Source: JBGAQP01 sp044220635 (GTDB lineage: Bacteria; Pseudomonadota; Gammaproteobacteria; Burkholderiales; Usitatibacteraceae). From it: a stretch of 64,000 nucleotides of DNA. Position numbers and translations under genes: made by a program. A model generated the notes under the pieces. The model was not told the DNA's origin, did not search any database, and worked only from the letters and a program-made list of their open reading frames with translations. Positions within the stretch are counted from its first letter, which is position 1. Each line of letters starts with the position of its first letter. The stretch covers positions 1 through 64,000 of the forward strand of contig JBGAQP010000012.1 in NCBI GenBank assembly GCA_044220635.1, written 5' to 3'. Shown here piece by piece: positions 1-7,944 of this stretch.

Positions 1-553
1 AGCCGCGCGTGTCGCGGTGGAACTTCGTGATCGCGAGGACGACGCCGGGCGCCTGCTCCTGCGTGTACTCGTTGGCGCTCTCGGTGTGGTGGACGACGCC
101 GAGCTTCACCTCGCCGTAGGACGGGCGCGTGCGCGGCGGCACGAGGTCCCCACCCCAGGCGGCGCGCAGCACGAGGCGGTAGGTGCTCGACTCGATCGAC
201 TCCGCCGGCGGCGGGAAGGAGCCTTTCTCGGAGGCGCGGTCGCGCGAGGCGCCGCCCCCGATGCCCACGGCCGGGAGCTGGTCGGAGCGCGTGACCACGA
301 ACTGCGCGCGCGCCTGCTCGACGCGCTCGGCGGCGGCGGCGAGGTCCCGGTTCGCGGCGAGCGACTCCGCGACGAGGGCGTCGAGCACCGGGTCCTGGAA
401 GAGCGTCCACCAGTTCTCCGCGATCGGCACGGCCGACTGGCTCGCCGCGAACTCCTTCGGAAGCTCCGTCTCGGGGCGCGCGTAGTCGGGACCGACGGCG
501 CAGCCGGCGAGCGCGAGGCCGATGAACAGGGCCGGGAGGGCACGGGCGCTCAC
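1..553 (-). CDS. RND efflux outer membrane lipoprotein (NodT/OprM type), partial, apparently chimeric
   Basis: Outer membrane channel of the tripartite pump encoded just upstream. The GTG start at 553 overlaps the pump gene's TGA (GTGA). Residues 1-18 are a lipoprotein signal with lipobox LAGC (Cys18), followed by VGPDYARPE, a hallmark of the NodT family. Residues 45-130 fit the first helical repeat (ENWWTLFQDP, then a heptad-rich segment). From about Trp133 onward the protein no longer resembles an efflux channel: it reads like a peptidoglycan recognition/amidase domain (YGEVKLGVVHHTESANEY). The reading frame stays open to the window edge, so the break is in sequence identity, not in frame. 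The first 130 residues are secure as an OMF; the rest is probably a misjoin. Confidence 0.8.
   Translation of the reverse strand, partial: MSARALPALFIGLALAGCAVGPDYARPETELPKEFAASQSAVPIAENWWTLFQDPVLDALVAESLAANRDLAAAAERVEQARAQFVVTRSDQLPAVGIGGGASRDRASEKGSFPPPAESIESSTYRLVLRAAWGGDLVPPRTRPSYGEVKLGVVHHTESANEYTQEQAPGVVLAITKFHRDTRG
2..160 (-). other. N-acetylmuramoyl-L-alanine amidase / PGRP-like segment fused to the efflux gene
   Basis: The last ~50 codons before the window edge encode AAWGGDLVPPRTRPSYGEVK followed by LGVVHHTESANEY. This is the start of an Amidase_2/PGRP domain, with HH as the expected zinc-ligand region. Nothing in the NodT/OprM family looks like this. The shift falls inside a short RAAW stretch (codons near 155-168) that both families could share, which suggests a recombination or assembly join through a short identical sequence. 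The family identification is from memory of the motif. Confidence 0.6.
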
Positions 554-3500
554 AGCAGGCCCTCCGAGCGCGGCGTCTGGCGGATCGCCTCGTGGGGCGC
601 GGGATTGAGGGCGAGCTCGCGGCTGTGCGCGGCCTCGCGCTTGAGCTCCTCGGTCGAGCGCGATTCCCGGAGCCTGCGGTCGGTGATGAGCTTGAAGAAG
701 AAGGGCACGAAGAAGATCGCGAGGAAGGTGGCCGCGAGCATGCCGCCCATGACGCCGGTGCCGACCGACTGGCGCGCGCCCGCGCCCGCGCCGGTGGAGA
801 TGGCGAGCGGCAGCACGCCGAAGATGAAGGCGAGCGAGGTCATGAGGATCGGGCGGAAGCGGATCCGCGCGGCCTCGAGCGCCGCCGCGGAGGTGCTCAG
901 CCCCTCCTGCTTCTTGATGACCGCGAACTCGACGATCAGGATCGCGTTCTTCGCCGCGAGCCCGAGGAGCGTCACCAGGCCGATCTGGAAGTACACGTCG
1001 TTGGTGTGCCCGCGCAGCCACACCGCGGCGAGCGCGCCGAAGGTGCCGAACGGGAGGGCGAGCATCACCGAGAGCGGCAGCGACCACTTCTCGTACTGCG
1101 CCGCGAGGATGAGGAAGGCCATGAGCGCGCCGAGGACGAGGGCGAAGATCGATGCGCCGCCGACCTTCTTCTCCTGGTAGGAGGCGCCGCTCCAGGCGAG
1201 GGTGAAGTCGGAGGGCAGGACCTCGCGCGCGATGCGCTCGATCTCCGCGATCGCCTCGCCCGAGCTCACCCCCGGGTGCGCGTTGCCGATCAGCTTCACG
1301 GAGGGCAGGTTGTTGAAGCGCTCCATGGTCCCGGGCCCGCTCGCGTACTCGATGCGGGCGAGCGCGCGCAGCGGCACCATCTCGCCCTTGTCGCTGCGCA
1401 CGTAGACGGCCCCCACGTCCTCGGGGCGTTTGCGGTAGTCGCGCTCCGCCGACAGGAGCACCTGCCAGTTGCGGCCGTACTTGGTGAAGTCGTTCACGTA
1501 GTACGAGCCGAGCGTGGCGGCGAGCGTGTTGAAGATCTCGTCCAGGGGCACGCCCAGGCTCTTGGCCTTTTCGCGGTCCACGGCGACGTTGAGCTGCGGC
1601 ACGCCCGAGCGCCAGAAGGTCTGCACGAAGGCGAGCTTCGGGCTCTGGGAGGCGGCGCCGATGAACTGCTGGCTCACCTCGGCCATGCGCTGCGGGCCGC
1701 CGTCGCCGCGGTACTGCAGGTTGAACTCGAAGCCGCCGGTGGTGCCGAGGCCGAAGATGGCCGGCGGCGGGAAGCCGAGCACGAGGCCTTCCTTGATGTG
1801 CGCGGTCTTGCCGAAGAACTCTCCCACGAGCGCGCCCACCGGCACGGGGCGCTCGTCCCAGTGCTTCTGCGTCGTGAAGATCGTGGCCGCGTTCTCGCGG
1901 AAGACGAAGCCGCCGGCGAAGTCGAAGCCGGTGAAGGACATCACGTGCTCGTTGAACGGGTTCGAGCGGATCGCCTCGTTCACCTGGTCCACGACCTTGT
2001 CGGTGCGCTCGAGCGTGGCCCCGTCCGGAAGGAACGCGAGCGCGAGGTACCAGCCCTGGTCCTCGTCGGGCACGAGCGAGGTCGGCGTGACCTTCCACAG
2101 GCCCGCGGCGAGGGCCACCATGCCGGCGAAGAGCGCGAGCGCGATGCCGCCGCGGCGGATCATGAACGCCACGCCGTTCTCGTAGCGGTCCGTCGTGCGC
2201 CCGAACCAGCCGTTGAACCAGCGGAAGAAGCGCCCCGGCATCCTGTGCTCGCGCTTGAGGATCAGCACCGAGAGCGAGGGCGTGAGGGTGAGCGCGACCA
2301 CGCCCGAGATCACCACCGCGATCGCGATCGTGACCGCGAACTGGCGGTAGAGCTCGCCGGTGAGGCCGCCGAGGAAGGCGATGGGGACGAAGACCGCGGT
2401 GAGAACGAGGACGATGGCGATGATCGGGCTCGTGACCTCGTGCATCGCCTTCACCGCGGCCTCGCGCGCGCCGAGGTGCTGCTCGTGCATGATGCGCTCG
2501 ATGTTCTCCAGCACGACGATCGCGTCGTCGACGACGATGCCGATGGCGAGCACCATGCCGAAGAGGGTCAGCGTGTTGATCGAGTAGCCGAGCGCGAAGA
2601 GCCCGGCGAAGGTGCCGATGAGGGAGACGGGCACCGCGGCGAAGGGGATCAGGGTCGCGCGCCAGTTCTGGAGGAACACGAACACCACGAGGAAGACGAG
2701 CGCCATCGCCTCGGCGAGCGTGATCAGCACCTCGCGGATCGACACCTTCACGAACATGGTCGTGTCGAAGGGAATGGCGTGGGCGAGCCCCTTCGGGAAG
2801 CGCGCCGAGAGCTCCTCGAGGCGAACGCGCACCGCGTCGCCCACCTCGATCTGGTTGGCGCCCGGCTGGAGGAACACGCCCATGAGGGTGGCGGGCTTGC
2901 CGTTGTACTTGCCGATGAAGGTGTAGTCCTTGCCCGCGAGCTCCACGCGCGCGACGTCCTTCAGGCGCAGGCGCGAGCCGTCGGGGTTCGCGCGCAGGAT
3001 GATCTCCTCGAACTCCTTCGCCTCGGAGAGCCGCCCCTTGGTGGTGACGCTGTAGACGAGCTCCTGCCCGCTCGCGGCGGGCGGCTCGCCCACCTTGCCC
3101 GCGGCGAACTGGGCGTTCTGCTCGCCGATCGCGCGGGCGATGTCGCCGGGCGTGAGCTTCAACTGCGCGAGCCGGTCGGGGCGGACCCAGATGCGCATCG
3201 CGTAGTCCTTCGCGCCGAAGATCTGCACGAGGGTCGTGCCGGGGATGCGCTTCACCTCGTCGAGGATGTTGAGCGTGACGTAGTTCGAGATGAAGATGTC
3301 GTCCAGGCTGTTGTCGGGCGAGTAGAACGCGAGCACCTGGAGGAAGGCGGACGACCCCTTCTCCACCGTGACCCCCTGGCGGCGCACCTCCAGGGGCAGC
3401 TTCGGTTCCACCTGCTTCACGCGGTTGTTCACGTTGAGCGCCGCCTTGTCCACGTCGGCGCCGATGTTGAAGGTGACCTGGATCTGCACCACGCCGTTGG

Positions 3501-3753
3501 CCGCCGAGGTGGAGTTCATGTAGAGCATGTCCTCGACGCCGTTGATGGCGTTCTCGAGGGGTGCCGCGACCGTGGACTCGAGCACCTGCGCGGAGGCGCC
3601 CGGGTAGATGGCCATCACGGTGACCACCGGCGGCGAGATCTCGGGGTACTGGGCGATCGGCAGCACGCGCATCGCCGCCGCGCCCGCGATCACGATGAAG
3701 ATCGAGAGGACCGCCGCGAAGATCGGGCGGTCGATGAAGAAGCGCGAGAACAT
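550..3753 (-). CDS. AcrB/MexB-type RND multidrug efflux permease
   Basis: Inner-membrane proton/drug antiporter of the HAE1 RND family, 1067 residues, slightly longer than the ~1045 of AcrB. The N-terminus MFSRFFIDRPIFAAVLSIF is typical. The proton-relay pair Asp409-Asp410 lies in GIVVDDAIVVLENIERI, and the relay lysine in LLGLAAKNAILIVEFA. Two large periplasmic loops, each followed by a membrane block, fit the duplicated architecture. It lies 3 bp downstream of the adaptor gene and overlaps the outer membrane channel gene, so the three are one operon. A charged tail after the last helix accounts for the extra length. Substrate range cannot be read from sequence. Confidence 0.95.
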   Translation of the reverse strand: MFSRFFIDRPIFAAVLSIFIVIAGAAAMRVLPIAQYPEISPPVVTVMAIYPGASAQVLESTVAAPLENAINGVEDMLYMNSTSAANGVVQIQVTFNIGADVDKAALNVNNRVKQVEPKLPLEVRRQGVTVEKGSSAFLQVLAFYSPDNSLDDIFISNYVTLNILDEVKRIPGTTLVQIFGAKDYAMRIWVRPDRLAQLKLTPGDIARAIGEQNAQFAAGKVGEPPAASGQELVYSVTTKGRLSEAKEFEEIILRANPDGSRLRLKDVARVELAGKDYTFIGKYNGKPATLMGVFLQPGANQIEVGDAVRVRLEELSARFPKGLAHAIPFDTTMFVKVSIREVLITLAEAMALVFLVVFVFLQNWRATLIPFAAVPVSLIGTFAGLFALGYSINTLTLFGMVLAIGIVVDDAIVVLENIERIMHEQHLGAREAAVKAMHEVTSPIIAIVLVLTAVFVPIAFLGGLTGELYRQFAVTIAIAVVISGVVALTLTPSLSVLILKREHRMPGRFFRWFNGWFGRTTDRYENGVAFMIRRGGIALALFAGMVALAAGLWKVTPTSLVPDEDQGWYLALAFLPDGATLERTDKVVDQVNEAIRSNPFNEHVMSFTGFDFAGGFVFRENAATIFTTQKHWDERPVPVGALVGEFFGKTAHIKEGLVLGFPPPAIFGLGTTGGFEFNLQYRGDGGPQRMAEVSQQFIGAASQSPKLAFVQTFWRSGVPQLNVAVDREKAKSLGVPLDEIFNTLAATLGSYYVNDFTKYGRNWQVLLSAERDYRKRPEDVGAVYVRSDKGEMVPLRALARIEYASGPGTMERFNNLPSVKLIGNAHPGVSSGEAIAEIERIAREVLPSDFTLAWSGASYQEKKVGGASIFALVLGALMAFLILAAQYEKWSLPLSVMLALPFGTFGALAAVWLRGHTNDVYFQIGLVTLLGLAAKNAILIVEFAVIKKQEGLSTSAAALEAARIRFRPILMTSLAFIFGVLPLAISTGAGAGARQSVGTGVMGGMLAATFLAIFFVPFFFKLITDRRLRESRSTEELKREAAHSRELALNPAPHEAIRQTPRSEGLL

Positions 3754-3756
3754 GGG

Positions 3757-4974
3757 TCAGGCCTTCTTCGTCTCGCCGGGTTTCGGCTCGCCCTTGGGCG
3801 GCGCGCCCTTGCCGGGGCCGCCCATGCCCGGCGGCGGGGCGTTGGGGTCGCCTACCTGCACCGGGGCGCCGGGGAAGACCTTCATGAGGCCGTCGACGAT
3901 CACCTTGTCGCCCGCCTTCAGGCCCGAGGAGACGACCCACTCGCCCGCGGCCCACTCGCCCATGACGACGGGGCGGGGCTCGGCCTTGCCGTCGGCGCCG
4001 AGCACGTAGACCATCTTGCCCTGGGGGCCTTCCATCACCGCGCGCTGGGGCACGGCGATCGCCTCCGGGCGCACGGCGCCCTTGAGGATCACGCGCACGA
4101 ACTGCCCGGGCTGCACGCGGCCTTCCGGATTGGGGAGCTCCGCCCTCGCGTCCGAGGTGCCCGTGGCGGGGTTCACGCGCACGTCGGTGAAGGCGAGGCG
4201 GCCGGGCTTCGCGTACACGGCGCCGTCCTCGAAACGGATCGCGACCTCGAAGCGGGCGTCTTTCGGGAGCACGAGCTTGCCGGCGGCGACTTCGCCGCGG
4301 ATGCGCGACTGCTCGGACTCCGACAGGCCGAAGTTCGCGTAGACGGGATCGACCTGCGTGACGGTGGTGAGGAGCACGTCCGGGCCGCTCACGAGCGTGC
4401 CCTCGCTCTTGAGGGCGCGGCTCGTGACGCCGGAGATGGGCGACTCGACCCGGGTATAGGAGAGGTTGAGGCGCGCCTCGGCGAGCCGCGCGTTCGCGCC
4501 CTTGAGATCGGCGGCCGCGACTTCCTCCGCGGAGACCGCGTCATCGTATTCCTTCTGCGAGGTGGCCTTCGCCTCGAAGAGCGGCTTCAGGCGCCTGGCC
4601 TGGCGCGCGGCCTGCTGCAGGCGCGCTTGCGCGGCCGCGGCGTCGGCTTCCGCGCGGGCGAGCGCCGCCTCGAAGGGCGCGGGGTCGATGGTGAAGAGCG
4701 ACTGGCCCGCGCGCACGCCCGCCCCCTCGGTGTAGTTGCGCTTGAGGAGGATGCCCGCGACGCGCGCGCGCACCTCGACCTCGCGCGAGCCCGCGGTCTG
4801 CGCGGGGTACTCGAACTCCACGGGCAGGACGCGGGGCTTCACCTCCTGGACGGCGACGAGCGCCGGGGGAAATCCGCCGGGGGGCGGGCCGCCGGGACCG
4901 CAGGCGGCGACGAGGACGACGGCGACGGCGGAAGCGACCGCCGTTCGGGCGATGCGGGGCGCGGGACGAGGCAT
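3757..4974 (-). CDS. AcrA/MexA-type membrane fusion lipoprotein
   Basis: Periplasmic adaptor linking the RND pump to the outer membrane channel, 405 residues from ATG 4974, which has an AAGGAA ribosome site 6 bases upstream. A longer in-frame opening up to 5163 would run through the operator and lacks a signal peptide, so it is rejected. Residues 5-25 are a lipoprotein signal (lipobox VAAC, Cys25). Barrel-sandwich, alpha-hairpin (residues ~95-165, Ala/Gln-rich) and beta-barrel domains follow in AcrA order. The C-terminus is an unusual Gly/Pro/Lys-rich tail. First gene of the efflux operon; the AcrR-like palindrome lies 80-100 bp upstream. Confidence 0.93.
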   Translation of the reverse strand: MPRPAPRIARTAVASAVAVVLVAACGPGGPPPGGFPPALVAVQEVKPRVLPVEFEYPAQTAGSREVEVRARVAGILLKRNYTEGAGVRAGQSLFTIDPAPFEAALARAEADAAAAQARLQQAARQARRLKPLFEAKATSQKEYDDAVSAEEVAAADLKGANARLAEARLNLSYTRVESPISGVTSRALKSEGTLVSGPDVLLTTVTQVDPVYANFGLSESEQSRIRGEVAAGKLVLPKDARFEVAIRFEDGAVYAKPGRLAFTDVRVNPATGTSDARAELPNPEGRVQPGQFVRVILKGAVRPEAIAVPQRAVMEGPQGKMVYVLGADGKAEPRPVVMGEWAAGEWVVSSGLKAGDKVIVDGLMKVFPGAPVQVGDPNAPPPGMGGPGKGAPPKGEPKPGETKKA

Positions 4975-5052
4975 CGACGTTCCTTGTGGGAGCCCCCGGG
5001 ATACCCCGCCGGGGCACGGGTCTTTACAGCGGGTCGGGCGTGGGCGAGAATT

Positions 5053-5076
5053 TACATACAGCCGTGAATGTATGTC
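5053..5076. promoter_or_regulatory. AcrR-like operator between adaptor gene and regulator
   Basis: Inverted repeat ACATACA (5054-5060), 8-base spacer, TGTATGT (5069-5075), in the divergent 155-bp gap between the efflux operon and the TetR-type gene. From memory, the E. coli AcrR operator has the same arms and nearly the same spacer end (GTGAA). The position allows control of both promoters. Confidence 0.8.
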
Positions 5077-5129
5077 AAGTTGCGGATTGTTACAGCACCC
5101 GTCACACGCCGGGTGCCACGAGGAGCGAG

Positions 5130-5780
5130 ATGGCCCGGAGCACGAAGGCCGCGGCGCAGGCAACGCGCCACCGCATCATCGACGCCGCCGAGCAGGTCTT
5201 CCAGGACCGCGGGGTGGCCCATGCCTCGCTCGAGGAGATCGCGGGCGCGGCGGGGGTCACGCGCGGGGCGATCTACTGGCATTTCCGCGACAAGGCCGAG
5301 CTCTTCGACGCGATGATGCAGCGCGTGACGCTGCCGGTGGAGGCGATGATCGACCGCGCCGAGGGCGCGGGCAAGGCCGACCAGCTCGAGCTCCTCAAGC
5401 GCTCCGCGACCGAGGTGCTGCTGCGCATGGCGCGCGAGAAGCACCTGCAACGCGTCTTCGACATCGCGCACCACAAGTGCGAGTACGTGGGCGATGCGGC
5501 GGCGCTCCGCGCGCGGCGCGTCGCGAGCCAGAAGGAGTGCCTGCGGGCGATCGAGGCGGGCTTCGGCGCCTGCCGCGCGCGCGGTCTCCTGCCGAGGACC
5601 GTGGACCCGAAGGTGGCCGCCATCGGCGCGCTCTCGCTCGTCTCGGGTCTCATCGCCAACTGGATCCTCGACCCGAGGAGCTTCTCGCTCGAGCGCCACG
5701 CCCGGTCCCTGGTCGACATCTACTTCCGCGGCCTCGAGGCCGCCCCAGCCCGAAAACCCCGGCGCAATCCGGCACGGTAG
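5130..5780 (+). CDS. TetR/AcrR-family efflux repressor
   Basis: Transcriptional repressor expected to sense pump substrates, 216 residues. The ATG at 5130 is preceded by AGGAGCG at 5121 and gives a normal TetR length; an in-frame extension to 4986 would run across the operator and is rejected. The helix-turn-helix spans residues ~25-60 (ASLEEIAGAAGVTRGAIYWHF, with FRDKAELFDAM following), typical of the AcrR/TtgR/MtrR group. The C-terminal ~150 residues form a helical ligand domain (TetR_C_2 type). It diverges from the AcrAB-type operon and is separated from it by an AcrR-like palindrome, which supports auto- and pump regulation. Confidence 0.93.
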   Translation: MARSTKAAAQATRHRIIDAAEQVFQDRGVAHASLEEIAGAAGVTRGAIYWHFRDKAELFDAMMQRVTLPVEAMIDRAEGAGKADQLELLKRSATEVLLRMAREKHLQRVFDIAHHKCEYVGDAAALRARRVASQKECLRAIEAGFGACRARGLLPRTVDPKVAAIGALSLVSGLIANWILDPRSFSLERHARSLVDIYFRGLEAAPARKPRRNPAR

Positions 5781-5930
5781 TCCTCGCCGTTCGACGAGCC
5801 CAGGGCGAGCCGAAAAGGTTTCGTTGACGACGCCTCCATCCGGGTCCCCTGCCCGCCGGGGTCGACCGGCGCCCTGGCGTCCGGTCCGACACCGTTCCCG
5901 CTGCCTCCCCTTGACACCCCCATCTCATTT

Positions 5931-5950
5931 ATGTCACCGTTCGGTGACAT
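5931..5950. promoter_or_regulatory. Palindromic operator before ArsR-type regulator
   Basis: ATGTCACCG, two bases TT, then CGGTGACAT: 9-bp arms without mismatch, ending 16 bases before the ArsR-type start codon. A TTGACA hexamer at 5911-5916 could be the -35 element, which would put the palindrome over the -10 region. Autoregulation is inferred from position. Confidence 0.6.
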
Positions 5951-5965
5951 TTAACGCCCGCCGCG

Positions 5966-6328
5966 ATGAAGCCCGACGAGATGGATGCCGTGTTCCAGGC
6001 GCTCGCCTCCGAGCCGCGCCGGCGCATCCTCGACGTCCTCAAGAAGGAGCCGGGCTGCAACGTGAACCGCGTCTGCGACTTCTTCGACATCGGGCGCGTG
6101 GCCGTGATGAAGCACCTCTCGGTGCTGGAATCCGCCGGGCTCGTGCTCTCCGAGAAGGTCGGCCGCGAGCGCCAGCTCTGGTTCAACCCGGTGCCGATCC
6201 ACATGATCTACGACCGCTGGACGACGGAGTTCAGCTCGTTTTGGGCCGGCAAGCTCGCGCGCCTGAAGTACGGGCTGGAGAACGCGCCCGTCCCGATCGG
6301 CAGGAGGAAGGGAGGACAGCGTGGCTGA
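5966..6328 (+). CDS. ArsR-family winged-helix regulator
   Basis: 120-residue DNA-binding protein of the ArsR/SdpR type often paired with AHSA1 (SRPBCC) genes. Residues 8-85 form the winged helix: MDAVFQALASEPRRRILDVL, then a recognition helix around VAVMKHLSVLESAGLV. No cysteine pair of a metal-sensing ArsR is obvious, so the signal is unknown. It heads a run of five same-strand genes and overlaps the next gene by 8 bp. A perfect 9-bp-arm palindrome lies just upstream and is probably its own operator. Confidence 0.88.
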   Translation: MKPDEMDAVFQALASEPRRRILDVLKKEPGCNVNRVCDFFDIGRVAVMKHLSVLESAGLVLSEKVGRERQLWFNPVPIHMIYDRWTTEFSSFWAGKLARLKYGLENAPVPIGRRKGGQRG

Positions 6329-6839
6329 AGCGAACAAGGCGGTGTTCCGCGTGGTCATCGCGGGCTCGATCGAGGCGATCTTCCGCGAGCTCACCAAGAC
6401 CGACTCCCCGCAGGGGGCGGTGTTCAATTCCATGCTCACGCTCGACGGGCCGGGGCTCGTGCGCGGGCGCCGGATGCAGATGCGCACCGTGAGCGGCCGC
6501 CACGCCATCGTCGCGGGCGAGGTCGTCGAGTACGATCCGCCGCGGCGCTTCTCCCACACCCACCGCTTCACCCAGTACGACGATCCCGTGTGCACCGTGG
6601 TCTACGACCTGAAGCCCGTCGAGGGCGGCGTCGAGGTCACGCTCACCGTGGAGGGCATCCCCGCGGGCACCGGCACCGAGAAGGAGATGCGCAAGGGCGG
6701 CGACTTCATCCTCGGAAACCTCAAGGCGATCGTCGAGCAGGGCCGCCCGCCGCTGGGCACGAGGCTCATGTACCGGATGTTCGGCGCGCTCGAGTTCGTG
6801 CTGCCGAAGAAGACGAAATCCGAGAACTGGCCGCTGTGA
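6321..6839 (+). CDS. SRPBCC (AHSA1-like) domain protein
   Basis: 172-residue single-domain protein of the START/Bet v 1-like SRPBCC superfamily, in which a helix-grip fold holds a hydrophobic ligand. It begins with the typical strand/helix (FRVVIAGSIEAIFRELTK). The central strands include the phrase YDPPRRFSHTHRF and the C-terminal helix is DFILGNLKAIVEQG. The start overlaps the ArsR gene, so translation is probably coupled. The ArsR-AHSA1 pair is a common arrangement; the ligand or reaction cannot be inferred. Confidence 0.82.
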   Translation: MAEANKAVFRVVIAGSIEAIFRELTKTDSPQGAVFNSMLTLDGPGLVRGRRMQMRTVSGRHAIVAGEVVEYDPPRRFSHTHRFTQYDDPVCTVVYDLKPVEGGVEVTLTVEGIPAGTGTEKEMRKGGDFILGNLKAIVEQGRPPLGTRLMYRMFGALEFVLPKKTKSENWPL

Positions 6840-6846
6840 GGCCGTC

Positions 6847-7371
6847 GTGACCCGAACTCCCGCGGTCCTCGCGGCCGCCCTCTCCCTCCTCGCGCTTCCC
6901 GCGGCCGGGGCCGCGCCCGAGGCCCCGGGCCTCGCCGCCTTCGGCTGGTTCGCGGAGCTCGCCGGCTCCTGCTGGACGGCGGAGCACCCGGACGGCAAGA
7001 CCCGCGACACCCAGTGCTACGAGGCGCAGTACGGGAAGTTCGTCGTGGGCTCCATCGCCGTCGAGTCCGCGGGCCCCGGCGGGGAACGGCAGGGCTTCGA
7101 GGGCCGCGCGCTCTTCGCCTGGGACGCAAGTGCCCGGAAGATCGCTTACTGGCAGTGGTCCTCCACGGGCGCGTGGAGCGCGGGCGAGGCGTTGCGCGAG
7201 GGCGAGCGCTACCGCTGGCCCCACCCCTCGCGCGCCGACCCCGCGAAAGTCACGCAGCGCTCGATCTGGACGCGCCTCGATGCCGACTCCTTCCGCGTGG
7301 CGCGCGAGAAGCTCGAAGGCGAGACCTGGAAGGAGCAGTTCGCGGTCACCTACCGCAGGAGCCCGAGATGA
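6847..7371 (+). CDS. Secreted hypothetical protein (DUF6265-like)
   Basis: 174 residues from a GTG start. Residues 1-22 form a cleavable signal peptide (ALSLLALPAAGAA), so the protein is exported. The mature part has LAGSCWTAEHPDGKTRDTQC near its start, resembling the gene at 38958-39458 (FLAGHCWKG, with DEHC following). Both belong to a lipocalin-like, calycin-type group with a paired Cys. It lies 7 bp after the SRPBCC gene and overlaps the next gene by ATGA, so it is part of the same operon. Function unknown. Confidence 0.7.
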   Translation: MTRTPAVLAAALSLLALPAAGAAPEAPGLAAFGWFAELAGSCWTAEHPDGKTRDTQCYEAQYGKFVVGSIAVESAGPGGERQGFEGRALFAWDASARKIAYWQWSSTGAWSAGEALREGERYRWPHPSRADPAKVTQRSIWTRLDADSFRVAREKLEGETWKEQFAVTYRRSPR

Positions 7372-7931
7372 CGAAGACGCCCGACGACGCCCTGGCGACG
7401 ATGATCGCCAACTACGAGAAGAACACCGGCAAGCCCCTCGAAGCCTGGATCGCGATCGCGAGGCAGAGCGGGATCGCGAAGCACGGCGAGATCGTGAAGA
7501 TGCTCAAGGAGAAGCACGGCATGGGCCACGGCTACGCCAACGTGGTCGCCATGAAGACGCTCGCGGGCGACGGGGGCGAGGCCGCGGGCGAGGATCTCGT
7601 GGCCGCGCAGTATGCCGGCGCGAAGGCGGGGCTGCGCCCGATCTACGACCGGCTCGCGGCGGCGGTGGGGAAGTTCGGGGCGGACGCCGAACTCTCGCCC
7701 AAGAAGACCTACGTGAGCCTCAGGCGCTCCAAGCAGTTCGGCCTGATCCAGCCCTCGACGGCGGACCGGCTCGACGTGGGCATCAACCTGAAGGGTGTGG
7801 CCGCGAAGGGCCGGCTCGAGGCCTCCGGGAGCTTCAATGCGATGGTGAGCCACCGCGTGCGCGTGACGAGCGCGAAGGACGTGGACGCCGAGCTCCTCGG
7901 CTGGCTCAAGGACGCCTACGAGAAGGCCTGA
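7368..7931 (+). CDS. DUF4287/DUF5655 domain protein
   Basis: 187 residues from ATG 7368, which overlaps the previous stop as ATGA. The longer open frame starting at 7014 is only an overlap with the upstream gene. Residues ~8-60 match DUF4287 (IANYEKNTGKPLEAWIAIAR, HGMGHGYAN). Residues ~78-185 match DUF5655 (LRPIYDRLAAAV, KTYVSLRRSKQFGLIQPST). This two-domain combination is common in soil bacteria next to ArsR/SRPBCC genes. The fold suggests a ligand- or DNA-associated protein, but no activity is established. Confidence 0.8.
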   Translation: MTKTPDDALATMIANYEKNTGKPLEAWIAIARQSGIAKHGEIVKMLKEKHGMGHGYANVVAMKTLAGDGGEAAGEDLVAAQYAGAKAGLRPIYDRLAAAVGKFGADAELSPKKTYVSLRRSKQFGLIQPSTADRLDVGINLKGVAAKGRLEASGSFNAMVSHRVRVTSAKDVDAELLGWLKDAYEKA

Positions 7932-7944
7932 AGGAGGATCCGAC

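Noticed and set aside
592..5067. Plus-strand open frame of ~1490 codons opposite the efflux operon
   Set aside because: It is an antisense shadow in high-GC coding DNA: Arg/Glu/His-rich, no domain, and fully covered by the well-supported pump and adaptor genes.
4975..5163. N-terminal extension of the adaptor gene up to 5163
   Set aside because: It would run through the AcrR-like operator and place residues before the lipoprotein signal; ATG 4974 has a good ribosome site.
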